DNA from: Echinicola strongylocentroti
GTDB taxonomy: Bacteria; Bacteroidota; Bacteroidia; Cytophagales; Cyclobacteriaceae
NCBI RefSeq assembly: GCF_003260975.1
Contig: NZ_CP030041.1
Coordinates: 558,001-622,000 of the forward strand
Reading direction: 5' to 3'
DNA length: 64,000 nucleotides
Under the pieces are notes generated by a model. It saw nothing but the letters and a program-made list of their open reading frames with translations, was not told where the DNA came from and made no database searches. Below, piece by piece: positions 27,031-35,779 of this stretch (position 1 is the first letter of the stretch; each line of letters begins with the position of its first letter). Position numbers and translations under genes: made by a program.

Positions 27031-28755
27031 TTATTTTAATAAATACATCAGGCTCAAATGTCCCACAAAAGTATTTTTGTCCAGTCCTGGCACCCAATAG
27101 GTACCATCGTCACTATTTTCGAGGTACCATTTATAGTTGAGGGTATTGACATATTGGACCTTTGCCGATACCAAGAATCGATACACCTGCCAGTCTGCTA
27201 CTAGTGATGGTACCAAATCGACGTACTTCCTGCGCCAGTCCTTGATCACCTCAAACCTTTTATAGTAAAAGTCATTATTATAAACGATTCGTTCAAACTG
27301 GAATCCCAGTTTCGTGAAATTCCTGTTCCAACTGACTTCTGCAAAAATCACGTTGCTCCCAGGTCCGTTTCCCGCTCCCATAACCTGGCCATTATTGGTG
27401 TAGCCGTGACGGACATATGGATGGGTATACCAGCTTTTCTTGGCTAATATATTTTCTCGGACTGACTGTCCTGTCTGGGTCGTTTCGAACTGTACTCCCA
27501 GATAGGTGTCTGGATCCTTTAGTTGGATATATTTTGTAAACCCTAAGGTAAAGGCCCTGTTGAGGTCTGGATACATAAACATCTCCCGGAAGGTCTTACT
27601 GTTGCCATTGGTACCGTATTCCCCATAGAATTCAAACAGCTTCCCGGGACTCGCCCATCTAAAATACCCGGCACTCAATTGATTTCGCTGCATGGCATCC
27701 AAGTCCACTACATCGGCAGGCCTCTTGCCTCCATTGAAAATCGGCAAGAAATCATCGAAACTGTCCATGTCCCGCCAATACATCTGGGAAACGCTACTGT
27801 AGCCTAATGTCAGGCCTGGAAGCCATTTGGGTTGGTAATTAAGGGTAATTCCTGCTAGGTACCGATCATCTTCGTCGGGCTTTGGAACATATAATGGTGT
27901 CTGCCTAAACCTATAGTCTGAGCCTGGAGGAAGGTACCCCGAATTATTCAACTTTCCCGCAATCAACTGCCCCTCAAATCGCCCTATGTTCGTTTCAAAG
28001 GGCTTGGTAGTCTCTAAGGTCGCATGTAGAAAACCCGGCGCATTATTGCTCATCAGCAAGCTATTTCTCTTCCCAGGTCCCCACCAGATATTTTCACTCG
28101 AAATCCCAATTGCCAAGTTCTTGTAGTTGTATTTGATATGGGACTGACCAAGGAGGTATTCGACATAAGCATAATGGCCGTACCTTTCGACAATATCAGC
28201 CGTATTCAGCCATTCATAATATTGCTCCCAAGTAGACCCCCAATGCTCTTCTGGGAAACCTTGAAAAGGTAAATTTTGTGCGGTCACCAACTCGGGCTGA
28301 AACTGCAAGCTCCACCTGCCATATTTCAGGTAAACTCCCGCACTGATCAAGGTCTGTAATCCAGTATTCGGAATCATGGCTCCGTCATTTATCCCAAAAG
28401 CGTAATTGGAATTATACTGGCCTTTGATAATTTCCGGCAGCATTTTGATACTTCCTTTGCCCTCATCGAAAGTCAGTGCTCGCTCCTGACCGTACAGCTC
28501 CTGGTACCACCCGTTTTTTTTGGGGTCGTCCAGGTCCAGGTCACTGACCTCGGGAGTTAACGGGAAAATGGTCATGGAATAATCCGAGTTGAAATTCCCT
28601 ATTAATTGTTGCCTTCGGAGATAATCCCGCAAAAAAGGTGTGTTAAGATTAACCGTTTGTGACAAAGCGGGAAAAGTCAGTATCATCAGTAGAACTGAAA
28701 GGATAAGGGCTTTTCTAATGGTAATCCTCATGGATGGATATTTTCTTATTCTCAT
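27031..28755 (-). CDS. Capsule assembly Wzi-family outer-membrane protein, copy 1
   Basis: This 574-residue protein is of the Wzi type, outer-membrane beta-barrels that hold or assemble capsule on the cell surface. It has a signal peptide (cleavage about residue 32, PALSQ), a conserved start FLRDYLRRQQLIG, GAMIPNTGLQTLISAGVYLK, AQNLPFQGFPEE, AIGISSENIWWGPGKRNSLL, and many alternating beta strands to a final aromatic/hydrophobic end. The gene at 57225-58928 shares the same blocks in the same order, so the locus has two paralogues. It follows the lipoprotein gene after nine bases, and a terminator follows. An internal ATG at 28731 is an alternative start. Confidence 0.85.
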   Translation of the reverse strand: MRIRKYPSMRITIRKALILSVLLMILTFPALSQTVNLNTPFLRDYLRRQQLIGNFNSDYSMTIFPLTPEVSDLDLDDPKKNGWYQELYGQERALTFDEGKGSIKMLPEIIKGQYNSNYAFGINDGAMIPNTGLQTLISAGVYLKYGRWSLQFQPELVTAQNLPFQGFPEEHWGSTWEQYYEWLNTADIVERYGHYAYVEYLLGQSHIKYNYKNLAIGISSENIWWGPGKRNSLLMSNNAPGFLHATLETTKPFETNIGRFEGQLIAGKLNNSGYLPPGSDYRFRQTPLYVPKPDEDDRYLAGITLNYQPKWLPGLTLGYSSVSQMYWRDMDSFDDFLPIFNGGKRPADVVDLDAMQRNQLSAGYFRWASPGKLFEFYGEYGTNGNSKTFREMFMYPDLNRAFTLGFTKYIQLKDPDTYLGVQFETTQTGQSVRENILAKKSWYTHPYVRHGYTNNGQVMGAGNGPGSNVIFAEVSWNRNFTKLGFQFERIVYNNDFYYKRFEVIKDWRRKYVDLVPSLVADWQVYRFLVSAKVQYVNTLNYKWYLENSDDGTYWVPGLDKNTFVGHLSLMYLLK

Positions 28756-28764
28756 TCTATTTTT

Positions 28765-29445
28765 TTACTCCACCAGATGAACCTTAATACTGGACAATGA
28801 CCAACTTTCATCGCAAATCTGGGAGGTGGTCAGGTGTTGTTGTACCGTTTCGTCTCCACACACAAGGGTAATTTGATCCTCCTTGTGTTGTATAATTTTT
28901 GAAATCCGGTATTTGGTCGTCCATCCCAGTGAATCAGCATAGCGGCACAAGCCAGGAAGGTTGGTATCCTCTGCACCTGTTTTGGGATCATTGTGTCTTC
29001 CATATGGTTCGGGGTAGGATTGGCTCAGACACCAAGTAGGCACGCAGGGTTGATTGGAAAAAGTGGAGTTGATCAGCGACTGTCCATCGATCTCCAAATA
29101 CCACTTATCCGGCCCACCTGCAGGCCCGGCATTTCCATCCCAAGAATCATGGAGCAACAGGTCCACGGTAACCCTGAGAAACTTATGGGATGGAAGATCG
29201 GCCACGTTGATGGCTATTTCTTCATTATTATAATTGCCCAAAACCGTCTGCCCGTTGTACGCCCGCAACCGCCCGTTTTTAATTTCTTTCAGGTTTTCTG
29301 TTGTGAAATCATTCTCATACACCAACGTCTCCCCCGGCTCCACATCTTCCTGACATCCCGTCAATCCTAAAAAAACACCAAGCACCAAACTATAAAGCAA
29401 AATATCAACTACCGTCGTTTTCCTCATTGAAACTTTTCTCTTCAT
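28765..29445 (-). CDS. Cysteine-containing lipoprotein of unknown function
   Basis: The 226-residue product has a lipoprotein signal (hydrophobic about 12-30, lipobox LTGC). The mature part is a beta-rich domain resembling galactose-binding-like or lectin-type sandwiches in layout (VYENDFT..., LRVTVDLLLHDSWDGN). It is followed by a segment with regularly placed cysteines: QPCVPTWCLSQSYPEPYG, GLCRYADSLGW, LVCGDE and QICDESWSLSS. At least five cysteines in the mature part suggest disulfides outside the cytoplasm. I have no firm family name. It lies between a DUF4301 gene and a Wzi-like gene, so a role at the cell surface in capsule handling is possible. Confidence 0.7.
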   Translation of the reverse strand: MKRKVSMRKTTVVDILLYSLVLGVFLGLTGCQEDVEPGETLVYENDFTTENLKEIKNGRLRAYNGQTVLGNYNNEEIAINVADLPSHKFLRVTVDLLLHDSWDGNAGPAGGPDKWYLEIDGQSLINSTFSNQPCVPTWCLSQSYPEPYGRHNDPKTGAEDTNLPGLCRYADSLGWTTKYRISKIIQHKEDQITLVCGDETVQQHLTTSQICDESWSLSSIKVHLVE

Positions 29446-29462
29446 TCTCTTCTCCTTTCCTT

Positions 29463-30968
29463 CTAGCTGGCTTGGTGTTCGTCCCTTAGCAAGTCATTAA
29501 TGGTCTTGACAGGACTGAACGTACCGAGTGGCACCTCTACAAAAACCGTATTCCAGTCGGACATGGCGCCATTCCACAGCCCTGGCAGTTCTAGTGCTTT
29601 TAAGGCTCTGCCGTTAAGGGATTTTTCGCTGATGAGCCCCGCCTCAGGATCTGAAAAGTCATCCAAGGAGTAGCGACTGCCATCTTGTTTCTTGATGGCA
29701 CACACCAAATCTACCGGGTTAAAGTGAGTACTTTCTGTCAAAAGAGCTGCTAACTTGTCCGGTTCGATCTGGGCTTTTTCGACAATCTGCAAGGATACTG
29801 AGCCATCTTGGTTTTTTGCCCAAAAGGGTCCACCGCCCGGCTCACCTGTATTCCTCACCATCCCACACACACGAATGGGTCTTTCTAACTTTCCGATCAA
29901 CCACAACCGCTGTTCCTCCGGGGAAGCCTCCGCATATTTATTGGGAAGTAGGACACACAGATCATTGCGTAAAAAACCCTCCACTTCTGCTTTTACATCC
30001 GACTTGTTCCCTTTTAAAAGATCAAGGTAGTGAAACACTTTTTGTTGTAAATCAAGGAGCATCCCGGCCATCGCCATTTTGTATTTCTTGGAAATACCGC
30101 TTGTATTTTCAACGGTGACATTATCGATGTTTTTGACAAAAATCAAATCAGCATCGATTTCCTCCAGGTTACTTAATAATGCACCGTGCCCACCAGGTCT
30201 AAACAGTAAATTTCCGTCATTTTGTAGAAATGGCGTATTGTCCACATTTACCGCAATGGTATCGGTAGAAGGTTTTTGCTGCGAAAAACTCACCTCAAAC
30301 AGGATATTTGTTCGCTTTTCCAGCATGGCCTTTATGCTTTCACAGGCCGCCTCAAACCCTTTCAAATGCTCCTTCGACACCGTAAAATGCAATTTGACTG
30401 CTCCACCTTTGCCAATGGCATATTGCATTCCTTCGATAAAATGCTCGTGAACCGGTGTTCTCTTTTGGTCATCATAACGATGAAACTTCAAAAGTCCCTT
30501 GGGCAAACTCCCGTACCCCAGCCCTTCTGCTTCTAAAAATCTGGATATGATCAATTTGAAATTCTGTTCTTCTAGCACTATATCCATGTCCCTGCCTTCT
30601 TCAGAAAAACTATTTTTCAACTCCTCATAAAAAGCAAACTTTGTGAGGTTTTTGATAAATACATCAGCCTCCTTACTGCGCGATAGGCTTCCATCCCCTT
30701 CGAGAAACTCATAGAGTTTTTTAAACATCCTCGACGCCGCACCGCTGGCCGGGACAAATTTGACAATGTTCAATCCATCCTTTTGCTCACAATAAATCCC
30801 TCCCAACTTATCAATCTCCTCATTGGAAAGGACCTTGATACCATCCGTAGCTTGTGCAGGTCTCAGGATGGACAGGTAGGGGAAACCTGTCGCAAACCGA
30901 TTGATCTGTCCCAAGACGGTAGGTAGGGATTTACCTTGGTAGGAGATTTTTTCAGACAATGCATCCAT
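29463..30968 (-). CDS. DUF4301-family protein
   Basis: This 501-residue cytoplasmic protein belongs to the DUF4301 family, frequent in Bacteroidota. The KFVPASGAASRMFKKL block near residue 88 and RPGGHGALLSNLEEIDAD in the middle resemble the nucleotide-binding start and uridylyl-binding loop of UDP-sugar pyrophosphorylases. A sugar-nucleotidyltransferase-like fold is therefore likely, but no activity is established. It is first in a three-gene operon with the cysteine-rich lipoprotein and the Wzi-like protein. It is preceded by transposon-like repeats that separate it from ugd. ATG 30968 gives MDALSEKISYQGKSLP. Confidence 0.85.
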   Translation of the reverse strand: MDALSEKISYQGKSLPTVLGQINRFATGFPYLSILRPAQATDGIKVLSNEEIDKLGGIYCEQKDGLNIVKFVPASGAASRMFKKLYEFLEGDGSLSRSKEADVFIKNLTKFAFYEELKNSFSEEGRDMDIVLEEQNFKLIISRFLEAEGLGYGSLPKGLLKFHRYDDQKRTPVHEHFIEGMQYAIGKGGAVKLHFTVSKEHLKGFEAACESIKAMLEKRTNILFEVSFSQQKPSTDTIAVNVDNTPFLQNDGNLLFRPGGHGALLSNLEEIDADLIFVKNIDNVTVENTSGISKKYKMAMAGMLLDLQQKVFHYLDLLKGNKSDVKAEVEGFLRNDLCVLLPNKYAEASPEEQRLWLIGKLERPIRVCGMVRNTGEPGGGPFWAKNQDGSVSLQIVEKAQIEPDKLAALLTESTHFNPVDLVCAIKKQDGSRYSLDDFSDPEAGLISEKSLNGRALKALELPGLWNGAMSDWNTVFVEVPLGTFSPVKTINDLLRDEHQAS

Positions 30969-31005
30969 TTTTTTTCGTGTTTTATGGTGGTTAACTATGT
31001 TGTAG

Positions 31006-31180
31006 TTTAACCCGGATTATGCGTTAGGAATCGTAGTGAGAGCTGAAATTGCAAGAAAATCAGTTAGTTTGGAGGTATTAGCGTAGCACCGCTACGGTTA
31101 TGCCGAAAACTAAAGTGAAACGGCTGATTTTGAAGCAGTTTAAGATCGCAACAGATAGGCTAATGCATATTCCGGGTTTA
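31006..31180. mobile_element. Family 2 transposon-like repeat, copy a
   Basis: The ends TAACCCGGATTATGCGTTAG and, inverted, AACCCGGAATATGCATTAG are imperfect terminal inverted repeats of about 20 bp. The 175 bp unit has no ORF of note. The interior on the minus strand contains CTGCTTCAAAATCAGCCG, also present in the copies at 52683 and 53248. It lies between DUF4301 and ugd, end to end with a second unit. Confidence 0.75.
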
Positions 31181-31315
31181 ATCTAGATTATGCATTAGCC
31201 TATCTATTGCTGCCCGATACTGCCCAAAACTGATTTTCTTGCGGTCTCAGACCTTTCCGACAACTGTGGGGACAGGCGATATCGACTCCTAATGCATACA
31301 TAAACTGGGTCATTA
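31181..31315. mobile_element. Family 2 transposon-like repeat, copy b (degenerate)
   Basis: AGATTATGCATTAGCCTATCT at the left and ACTCCTAATGCATACATAAACTGGGT at the right match the ends of family 2 less its CCCGG. The unit directly abuts copy a, giving a tandem pair. It is more decayed, which suggests it is the older insertion. Confidence 0.6.
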
Positions 31316-31369
31316 CTATTTTGAAAAACTAGCCGTATACTTTGCTAAACGACATTGGATCCGAATTCC

Positions 31370-31402
31370 AAAAGGGAAAGCCTTTCAAAAAAAGGCCCTC
31401 CC
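31370..31402 (-). terminator. Terminator after ugd
   Basis: On the minus strand GGGAGGGCCTTT pairs with AAAGGCTTTCCC (12 pairs, two of them G-T) and is followed by TTTTGG. It lies about 43 bases after the ugd stop and ends the main capsule operon. Only the minus strand has the T-run. Confidence 0.65.
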
Positions 31403-31444
31403 TAGCTGCATTACACACTTACTACACTTGGTTTGAAAAAAGCA

Positions 31445-32842
31445 TTATGTTGTTCCTATGGTGTATACTCTAAACCCGATGTCCTTCAGTTTTTGCTTAT
31501 CCAGTACACTCCTGCCGTCAAATACCTGAGCAGGTTTGAGCATATTATCGTAGATTTTTTGCCAGTCATAATCGACAAACTCATCCCACTCTGTCAATAC
31601 CGCCACGGCATGTGCCCCCTTGCAGGCCTCATACGGGCAGTGCTCGGCCTTCATGAGCTTTCTATTGTCCACTTGGTTTCTGGAGTTCAGGTAATCCAGG
31701 TCATTGTACATTTGCTCTTCCCTTACTTTCGGGTCAAAGACTGTTATTTTGGCATCTTCGTTGAGCAAATGGTTGGCGACGTAGATGGCGGCAGATTCTC
31801 GGGTATCATTTGTATCTTTCTTAAATGCCCAGCCGAGAAAAGCGATTTTCTTTCCGCTAACGGTATTGTACAGTGAACGTATGATGTTTTTGGCAAATCT
31901 TCCCTTTTGGTGGTCATTGATCTTGATGACCTGCTCCCAATAGTCGGCCACGCTGGTCAGCCCATAACTTCTACTGATGTATACCAAGTTGAGAATGTCC
32001 TTCTGAAAGCATGACCCACCAAAACCTACGGAAGCTTTCAAAAATTTATTGCCAATTCTACTGTCCGTCCCGATGGCTTTGGACACTTCATTGATATCCG
32101 CTTCGGTACTTTCACAAAGCTCGGAGAGTGCATTGATCGAAGATACACGCTGTGCCAAAAAAGCGTTGGCGGTGAGTTTCGAAAGCTCGGAAGACCAAAC
32201 ATTGGTAGTCAGGATTTTTTCTCTGGACACCCAGTGGGCGTACACCTCCACAAGGGCATCCATAGCCTCCCTTCCTTCCTCCGTAGAGGTCTCGCCGCCG
32301 ATCAGCACCCGATCAGGATCCATCAGATCATCTATGGCCGTACCTTCTGCCAAAAACTCCGGATTGGATAAAATCTGGAATTTGGTGCCATTACCGGTAT
32401 TTTCCAAGATGTCCCTTATGGCCTCGGCCGTTCTTACTGGCAAGGTAGATTTCTCGACTACAATCTTATCTGATTCTGCTGATGCAGCGATCTGACGTGC
32501 ACATAGCTCTATCCATTTTAGATCAGCAGCTTGCCCTTTGCCTTCCCCATAAGTCTTCGTCGGCGTATTTACCGAGATGAATATCATGTCGGCCTCTTGG
32601 ATGGCGCCTTCCACATTGGTGCAGAACCTGAGGTTTCTGCCCCTTGCTTCTGCCACTACCTTGTCCAAGCCGGGTTCGTACACTGGAAGATTGTCCAGGT
32701 TTTCATCATTCCATGCCTTGATTCTTTCTTCATTGATGTCCACTACGGTCACATAGATATCTGGACATTTTTGGGCGATTACCGCCATGGTGGGACCGCC
32801 TACGTATCCCGCACCAATACAACATATCTTTTTTACTTTCAT
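31445..32842 (-). CDS. ugd: UDP-glucose 6-dehydrogenase
   Basis: This 465-residue enzyme oxidises UDP-glucose to UDP-glucuronate with two NAD+. The N-terminal Rossmann motif is [11 protein letters not shown] (8-18). [24 protein letters not shown] and [13 protein letters not shown] follow, and catalytic Cys278 lies in [11 protein letters not shown]. The C-terminal domain has [12 protein letters not shown]. Length and the YGEGKG insert resemble eukaryotic-type UDP-glucose dehydrogenases. It supplies substrate for the UDP-glucuronate 4-epimerase (54985) and decarboxylase (47802) of the same locus. It is the last gene before a terminator. About 140 bases separate it from the lyase gene upstream. 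Confidence 0.95.
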   Translation of the reverse strand: MKVKKICCIGAGYVGGPTMAVIAQKCPDIYVTVVDINEERIKAWNDENLDNLPVYEPGLDKVVAEARGRNLRFCTNVEGAIQEADMIFISVNTPTKTYGEGKGQAADLKWIELCARQIAASAESDKIVVEKSTLPVRTAEAIRDILENTGNGTKFQILSNPEFLAEGTAIDDLMDPDRVLIGGETSTEEGREAMDALVEVYAHWVSREKILTTNVWSSELSKLTANAFLAQRVSSINALSELCESTEADINEVSKAIGTDSRIGNKFLKASVGFGGSCFQKDILNLVYISRSYGLTSVADYWEQVIKINDHQKGRFAKNIIRSLYNTVSGKKIAFLGWAFKKDTNDTRESAAIYVANHLLNEDAKITVFDPKVREEQMYNDLDYLNSRNQVDNRKLMKAEHCPYEACKGAHAVAVLTEWDEFVDYDWQKIYDNMLKPAQVFDGRSVLDKQKLKDIGFRVYTIGTT

Positions 32843-32984
32843 TCGGTTAATTAATTGATGGTTTTAAAAACAATGAACTAAACAATAGCGCTGTAAAAAC
32901 ATTAGGAAATCTCCTTTAGGTAATGGGTTATTGTACTATAAAATGAATCGATTCGTTTATTGGTTTTCTCTCTTAATAAGGGCC

Positions 32985-34847
32985 TTAGTCCCATTCCGAA
33001 AGTGGAAGTGACGGCGCTTGGTCGATCTGCCCCCCACCGGTGAGCAGTCTCACCTCGATGACTTCTGAACAGTTTTTCTTCACTTGCAGCTCAAAACCAA
33101 CCACGCGCGCCCCTTCATTGGCAGCATCATAGCGGTGATGGTTGTTGGCCGGCCATACTTTTAGTTGTGCCTCCTTGGGAGCATGGACTTGGAGCCTCAG
33201 CTCTTTTCCATTTTTCATTAAAATGGCTTCGTTTCCACGAGTGATGACCTTGCCAGGAGTGACCATTTTCCACCTGATCTTCACTGCTTCAGGGGAAGCA
33301 CTGATCTCATCCCTGATGACCACTTGGTTTTGATGCCTAATCGCGACCCCCCTCAGTATTTTGCGGTCCTTTCTTAAGAAGACATCCGTCAAATCCCCAA
33401 TGGCATATTGAAAACCTTCGCTATCACTGCTCCTGAGTAATTTGGCCTGACCACGCACATCCATCAGTGAATCGTCCAATGTAAGCGTATTATGGCCATG
33501 GTTATTGTACCGGAATACCGTCCACCTGCCACCATCTTGGCTACTGTCCCAAAGATTTACTTTTTTGGAGGATAGGGAATGATAATCCTGCATCCCCAAG
33601 TCTTTTGCCCATCGAACACCTTCGGCTTCCATCACAAATGCCCCCATATCCATATGGGCATGGTGTTCTTGGGCATTGCCTAGCTTAAACCCGAGGAATA
33701 TCCCAGAAGGGTCTTCCCAAGAAGTGCGCATAGTCACCACCTCATTATCACCGCTTCCCGTCCATAGTCTCGATGATGGAGCAGAAATATCCTCTGGGGA
33801 TCGGCCCGCACCGAACAGTAACACCATGGGCAGGAACCTTGACGTCACCAAACCGTGGTAATCTCGGTTCTCCAAAATCTTCTTTTCATTCCACAGTAAA
33901 GAAGAATCTCCAGTCTTATTGGCCAACCAGAAAATTGCTGGGTTCAGACAATGTTTCTCCAAGGCATCGCTCCAATTGAAAGCTCTGCCGGAATTGGCAA
34001 TCATATTTAAAAAGAACTGGCCGGACCGTAAAAACCCTTCCGAGTAAAGAGGAATGCGGGTATTCCAATACGCACCTGCCAATGCCTCCAGCATCAGTAC
34101 ATGATAAGTGGTACCGTATGTCCAGTACATGGGACCTTCCGCAAAACCACCATGATCACCATATTTTTTAATGGGCTTCATGGCGCTACTTACTGCTCTG
34201 GCAATGGTTTTTTCGGCTAATATTGGCTCCTCATCATAAATAGCCAAGGCTCCCCAGACCATGGCCGCATTGCAAACCTGGTTCCAGTTATTGTCCAGCT
34301 GTAAAAACCGGTTGTATTTTTCATCATACGACGGCTTTAGCCCTTTTTGGACAATGGCCTCCTTGATCAGCCTGCGCTCCCTTTCACTCATCACGGGGTA
34401 TAACCAATCATACCCAATAGCCACTGCCATGGTCAACTCTGCCACATCCAAAAAAACATCAGGATTCCATGTATCAAGTTGTGCAGCGTGCATCAGTTCC
34501 TCAATGCCACGATGGGCAAATGCTTCTTCCTTCGTCAACTGATAAGCGTAGCTGAGGTAGCTGATTTTTCGAAAAATCTCCCTGGCCTGCGGAAGCATCG
34601 TCTTCCCTTTAAAATGGATAGGGGTTAGCGGTTGGCTCACTAGGCCATTGGCTTCATCCAACAGGAGGTCATTCAACGCCGACCAACATCGGTTTTCCAT
34701 CATCGAAGCCTTGAGGGCCATAAGCTGTTCTTGGCCAATCAACATACGTGGATGTGAAGCGTAGCCGGCATTATTGCTTACCGTCTGGCTGCTGACCAAA
34801 GTGGATACAACCATTAACCAAGCGATCAAAAGAGCTCTTGCAATCAC
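32985..34847 (-). CDS. Heparinase II/III-type polysaccharide lyase, secreted
   Basis: This 620-residue protein has a signal peptide (cleavage about residue 20, VSSQ), an N-terminal alpha/alpha-toroid part and a C-terminal heparinase II/III-like beta-sandwich. Visible blocks are SHPRMLIGQEQLMALK, AVAIGYDWLYPVMSERERRL, QLDNNWNQVCNAAMVWGALA (the asparagine/histidine region of such lyases), GGFAEGPMYWTYGTTYH, and HHAHMDMGAFVMEAEGVRWA with the conserved histidines. It probably cleaves uronate-containing chains by beta-elimination. Inside a capsule operon it may trim, release or recycle the polymer, or degrade stalled chains in the periplasm. The exact substrate is unknown. Confidence 0.83.
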   Translation of the reverse strand: MIARALLIAWLMVVSTLVSSQTVSNNAGYASHPRMLIGQEQLMALKASMMENRCWSALNDLLLDEANGLVSQPLTPIHFKGKTMLPQAREIFRKISYLSYAYQLTKEEAFAHRGIEELMHAAQLDTWNPDVFLDVAELTMAVAIGYDWLYPVMSERERRLIKEAIVQKGLKPSYDEKYNRFLQLDNNWNQVCNAAMVWGALAIYDEEPILAEKTIARAVSSAMKPIKKYGDHGGFAEGPMYWTYGTTYHVLMLEALAGAYWNTRIPLYSEGFLRSGQFFLNMIANSGRAFNWSDALEKHCLNPAIFWLANKTGDSSLLWNEKKILENRDYHGLVTSRFLPMVLLFGAGRSPEDISAPSSRLWTGSGDNEVVTMRTSWEDPSGIFLGFKLGNAQEHHAHMDMGAFVMEAEGVRWAKDLGMQDYHSLSSKKVNLWDSSQDGGRWTVFRYNNHGHNTLTLDDSLMDVRGQAKLLRSSDSEGFQYAIGDLTDVFLRKDRKILRGVAIRHQNQVVIRDEISASPEAVKIRWKMVTPGKVITRGNEAILMKNGKELRLQVHAPKEAQLKVWPANNHHRYDAANEGARVVGFELQVKKNCSEVIEVRLLTGGGQIDQAPSLPLSEWD

Positions 34848-34885
34848 TTCAAACTGGAGTTTGGCACCTCTTTACACACCGGCTG

Positions 34886-35773
34886 TTATTGAGCAGAAGC
34901 TTGATAATTGGTCAGGTTTTGTTCAAGCATTTTGGCAAACCGCTCACCTCCTTCTTTGTTCAAATGGTCCTCATCAGAAAACAGGTCATTTCTATTGGCA
35001 AACACCTCCTGAAAATCCAGTATTTTACAATCATTTGCCCTTAATACGCTGTCTGCCCCAAAATTGGATGATTCCATCGCTGAGAGGTAGGCTGAAGTCA
35101 AGGGGTATTTTACTCCGATCACTTGTACACCGTTGGCCTTGCACAACGCTATCATCGACTCCAAGTCTATCGCAAGCCTCTCTGACTTCTGAAGGGCACT
35201 GAAATGTAGATCAACCCTTTTTTCTCCCTTGGCGACCTTATTACCCACATCTTTCCATTCTTTGCTCACCAAGTTGCTTTTCAAGAATGACTTAAGCCTT
35301 GCCAAAAAAATGTCCCGGTTCTTTGGGCTTACCAAAGAGAAGTACCTTTTGATGTATTTCAAATAAGAATACTCCCAAAAACCATAGACTGATTCGGTAA
35401 ACGGCACATAGTTTATGGAAGCTTCGATATTGTTGAGGTTTTCCCGATAATTGGAAAGGAGGTGGTTATCCGCAGAGATCAGCACATAATCAAGTTGTTT
35501 TTCTTTGAGGTAAAACTGCAGCTTATTCCGCATATCCTCATAGGAATCACTCCCCCAAGATACATTGACAATCCCCTGATCTTTAAGATTTTGCTTTAGT
35601 GGCAAGCCATGGGAATCTGCCATGATGACTCCGCGGAGCTTTTCATTGTCTATTTGCCTAATCATCCTGGTATAAGGCTCATAATAAAGCCCATCTACCA
35701 CAAAAGTGACCAAGATGTTTATGGCCAGCACCCCTAATATAAAGGGAGACAGTTTTTGAAAATACTTTTTCAT
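34886..35773 (-). CDS. SGNH-like protein partner of the MBOAT acyltransferase
   Basis: This 295-residue protein has one N-terminal membrane segment (about 10-27) and an extracytoplasmic SGNH-hydrolase-like domain. RGVIMADSHGLPLK carries Asp53-Ser54-His55, the nucleophile block, and FSDEDHLNKEGG near the end carries Asp267 and His270 in the usual D-x-x-H spacing. Such proteins (AlgJ/AlgX, DltD-like) work with a membrane-bound O-acyltransferase to acetylate polysaccharides outside the cytoplasmic membrane. The MBOAT gene lies six bases upstream in the same operon. The alternative of a deacetylase is less likely given the pairing. Confidence 0.8.
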   Translation of the reverse strand: MKKYFQKLSPFILGVLAINILVTFVVDGLYYEPYTRMIRQIDNEKLRGVIMADSHGLPLKQNLKDQGIVNVSWGSDSYEDMRNKLQFYLKEKQLDYVLISADNHLLSNYRENLNNIEASINYVPFTESVYGFWEYSYLKYIKRYFSLVSPKNRDIFLARLKSFLKSNLVSKEWKDVGNKVAKGEKRVDLHFSALQKSERLAIDLESMIALCKANGVQVIGVKYPLTSAYLSAMESSNFGADSVLRANDCKILDFQEVFANRNDLFSDEDHLNKEGGERFAKMLEQNLTNYQASAQ

Positions 35774-35779
35774 GATTCG

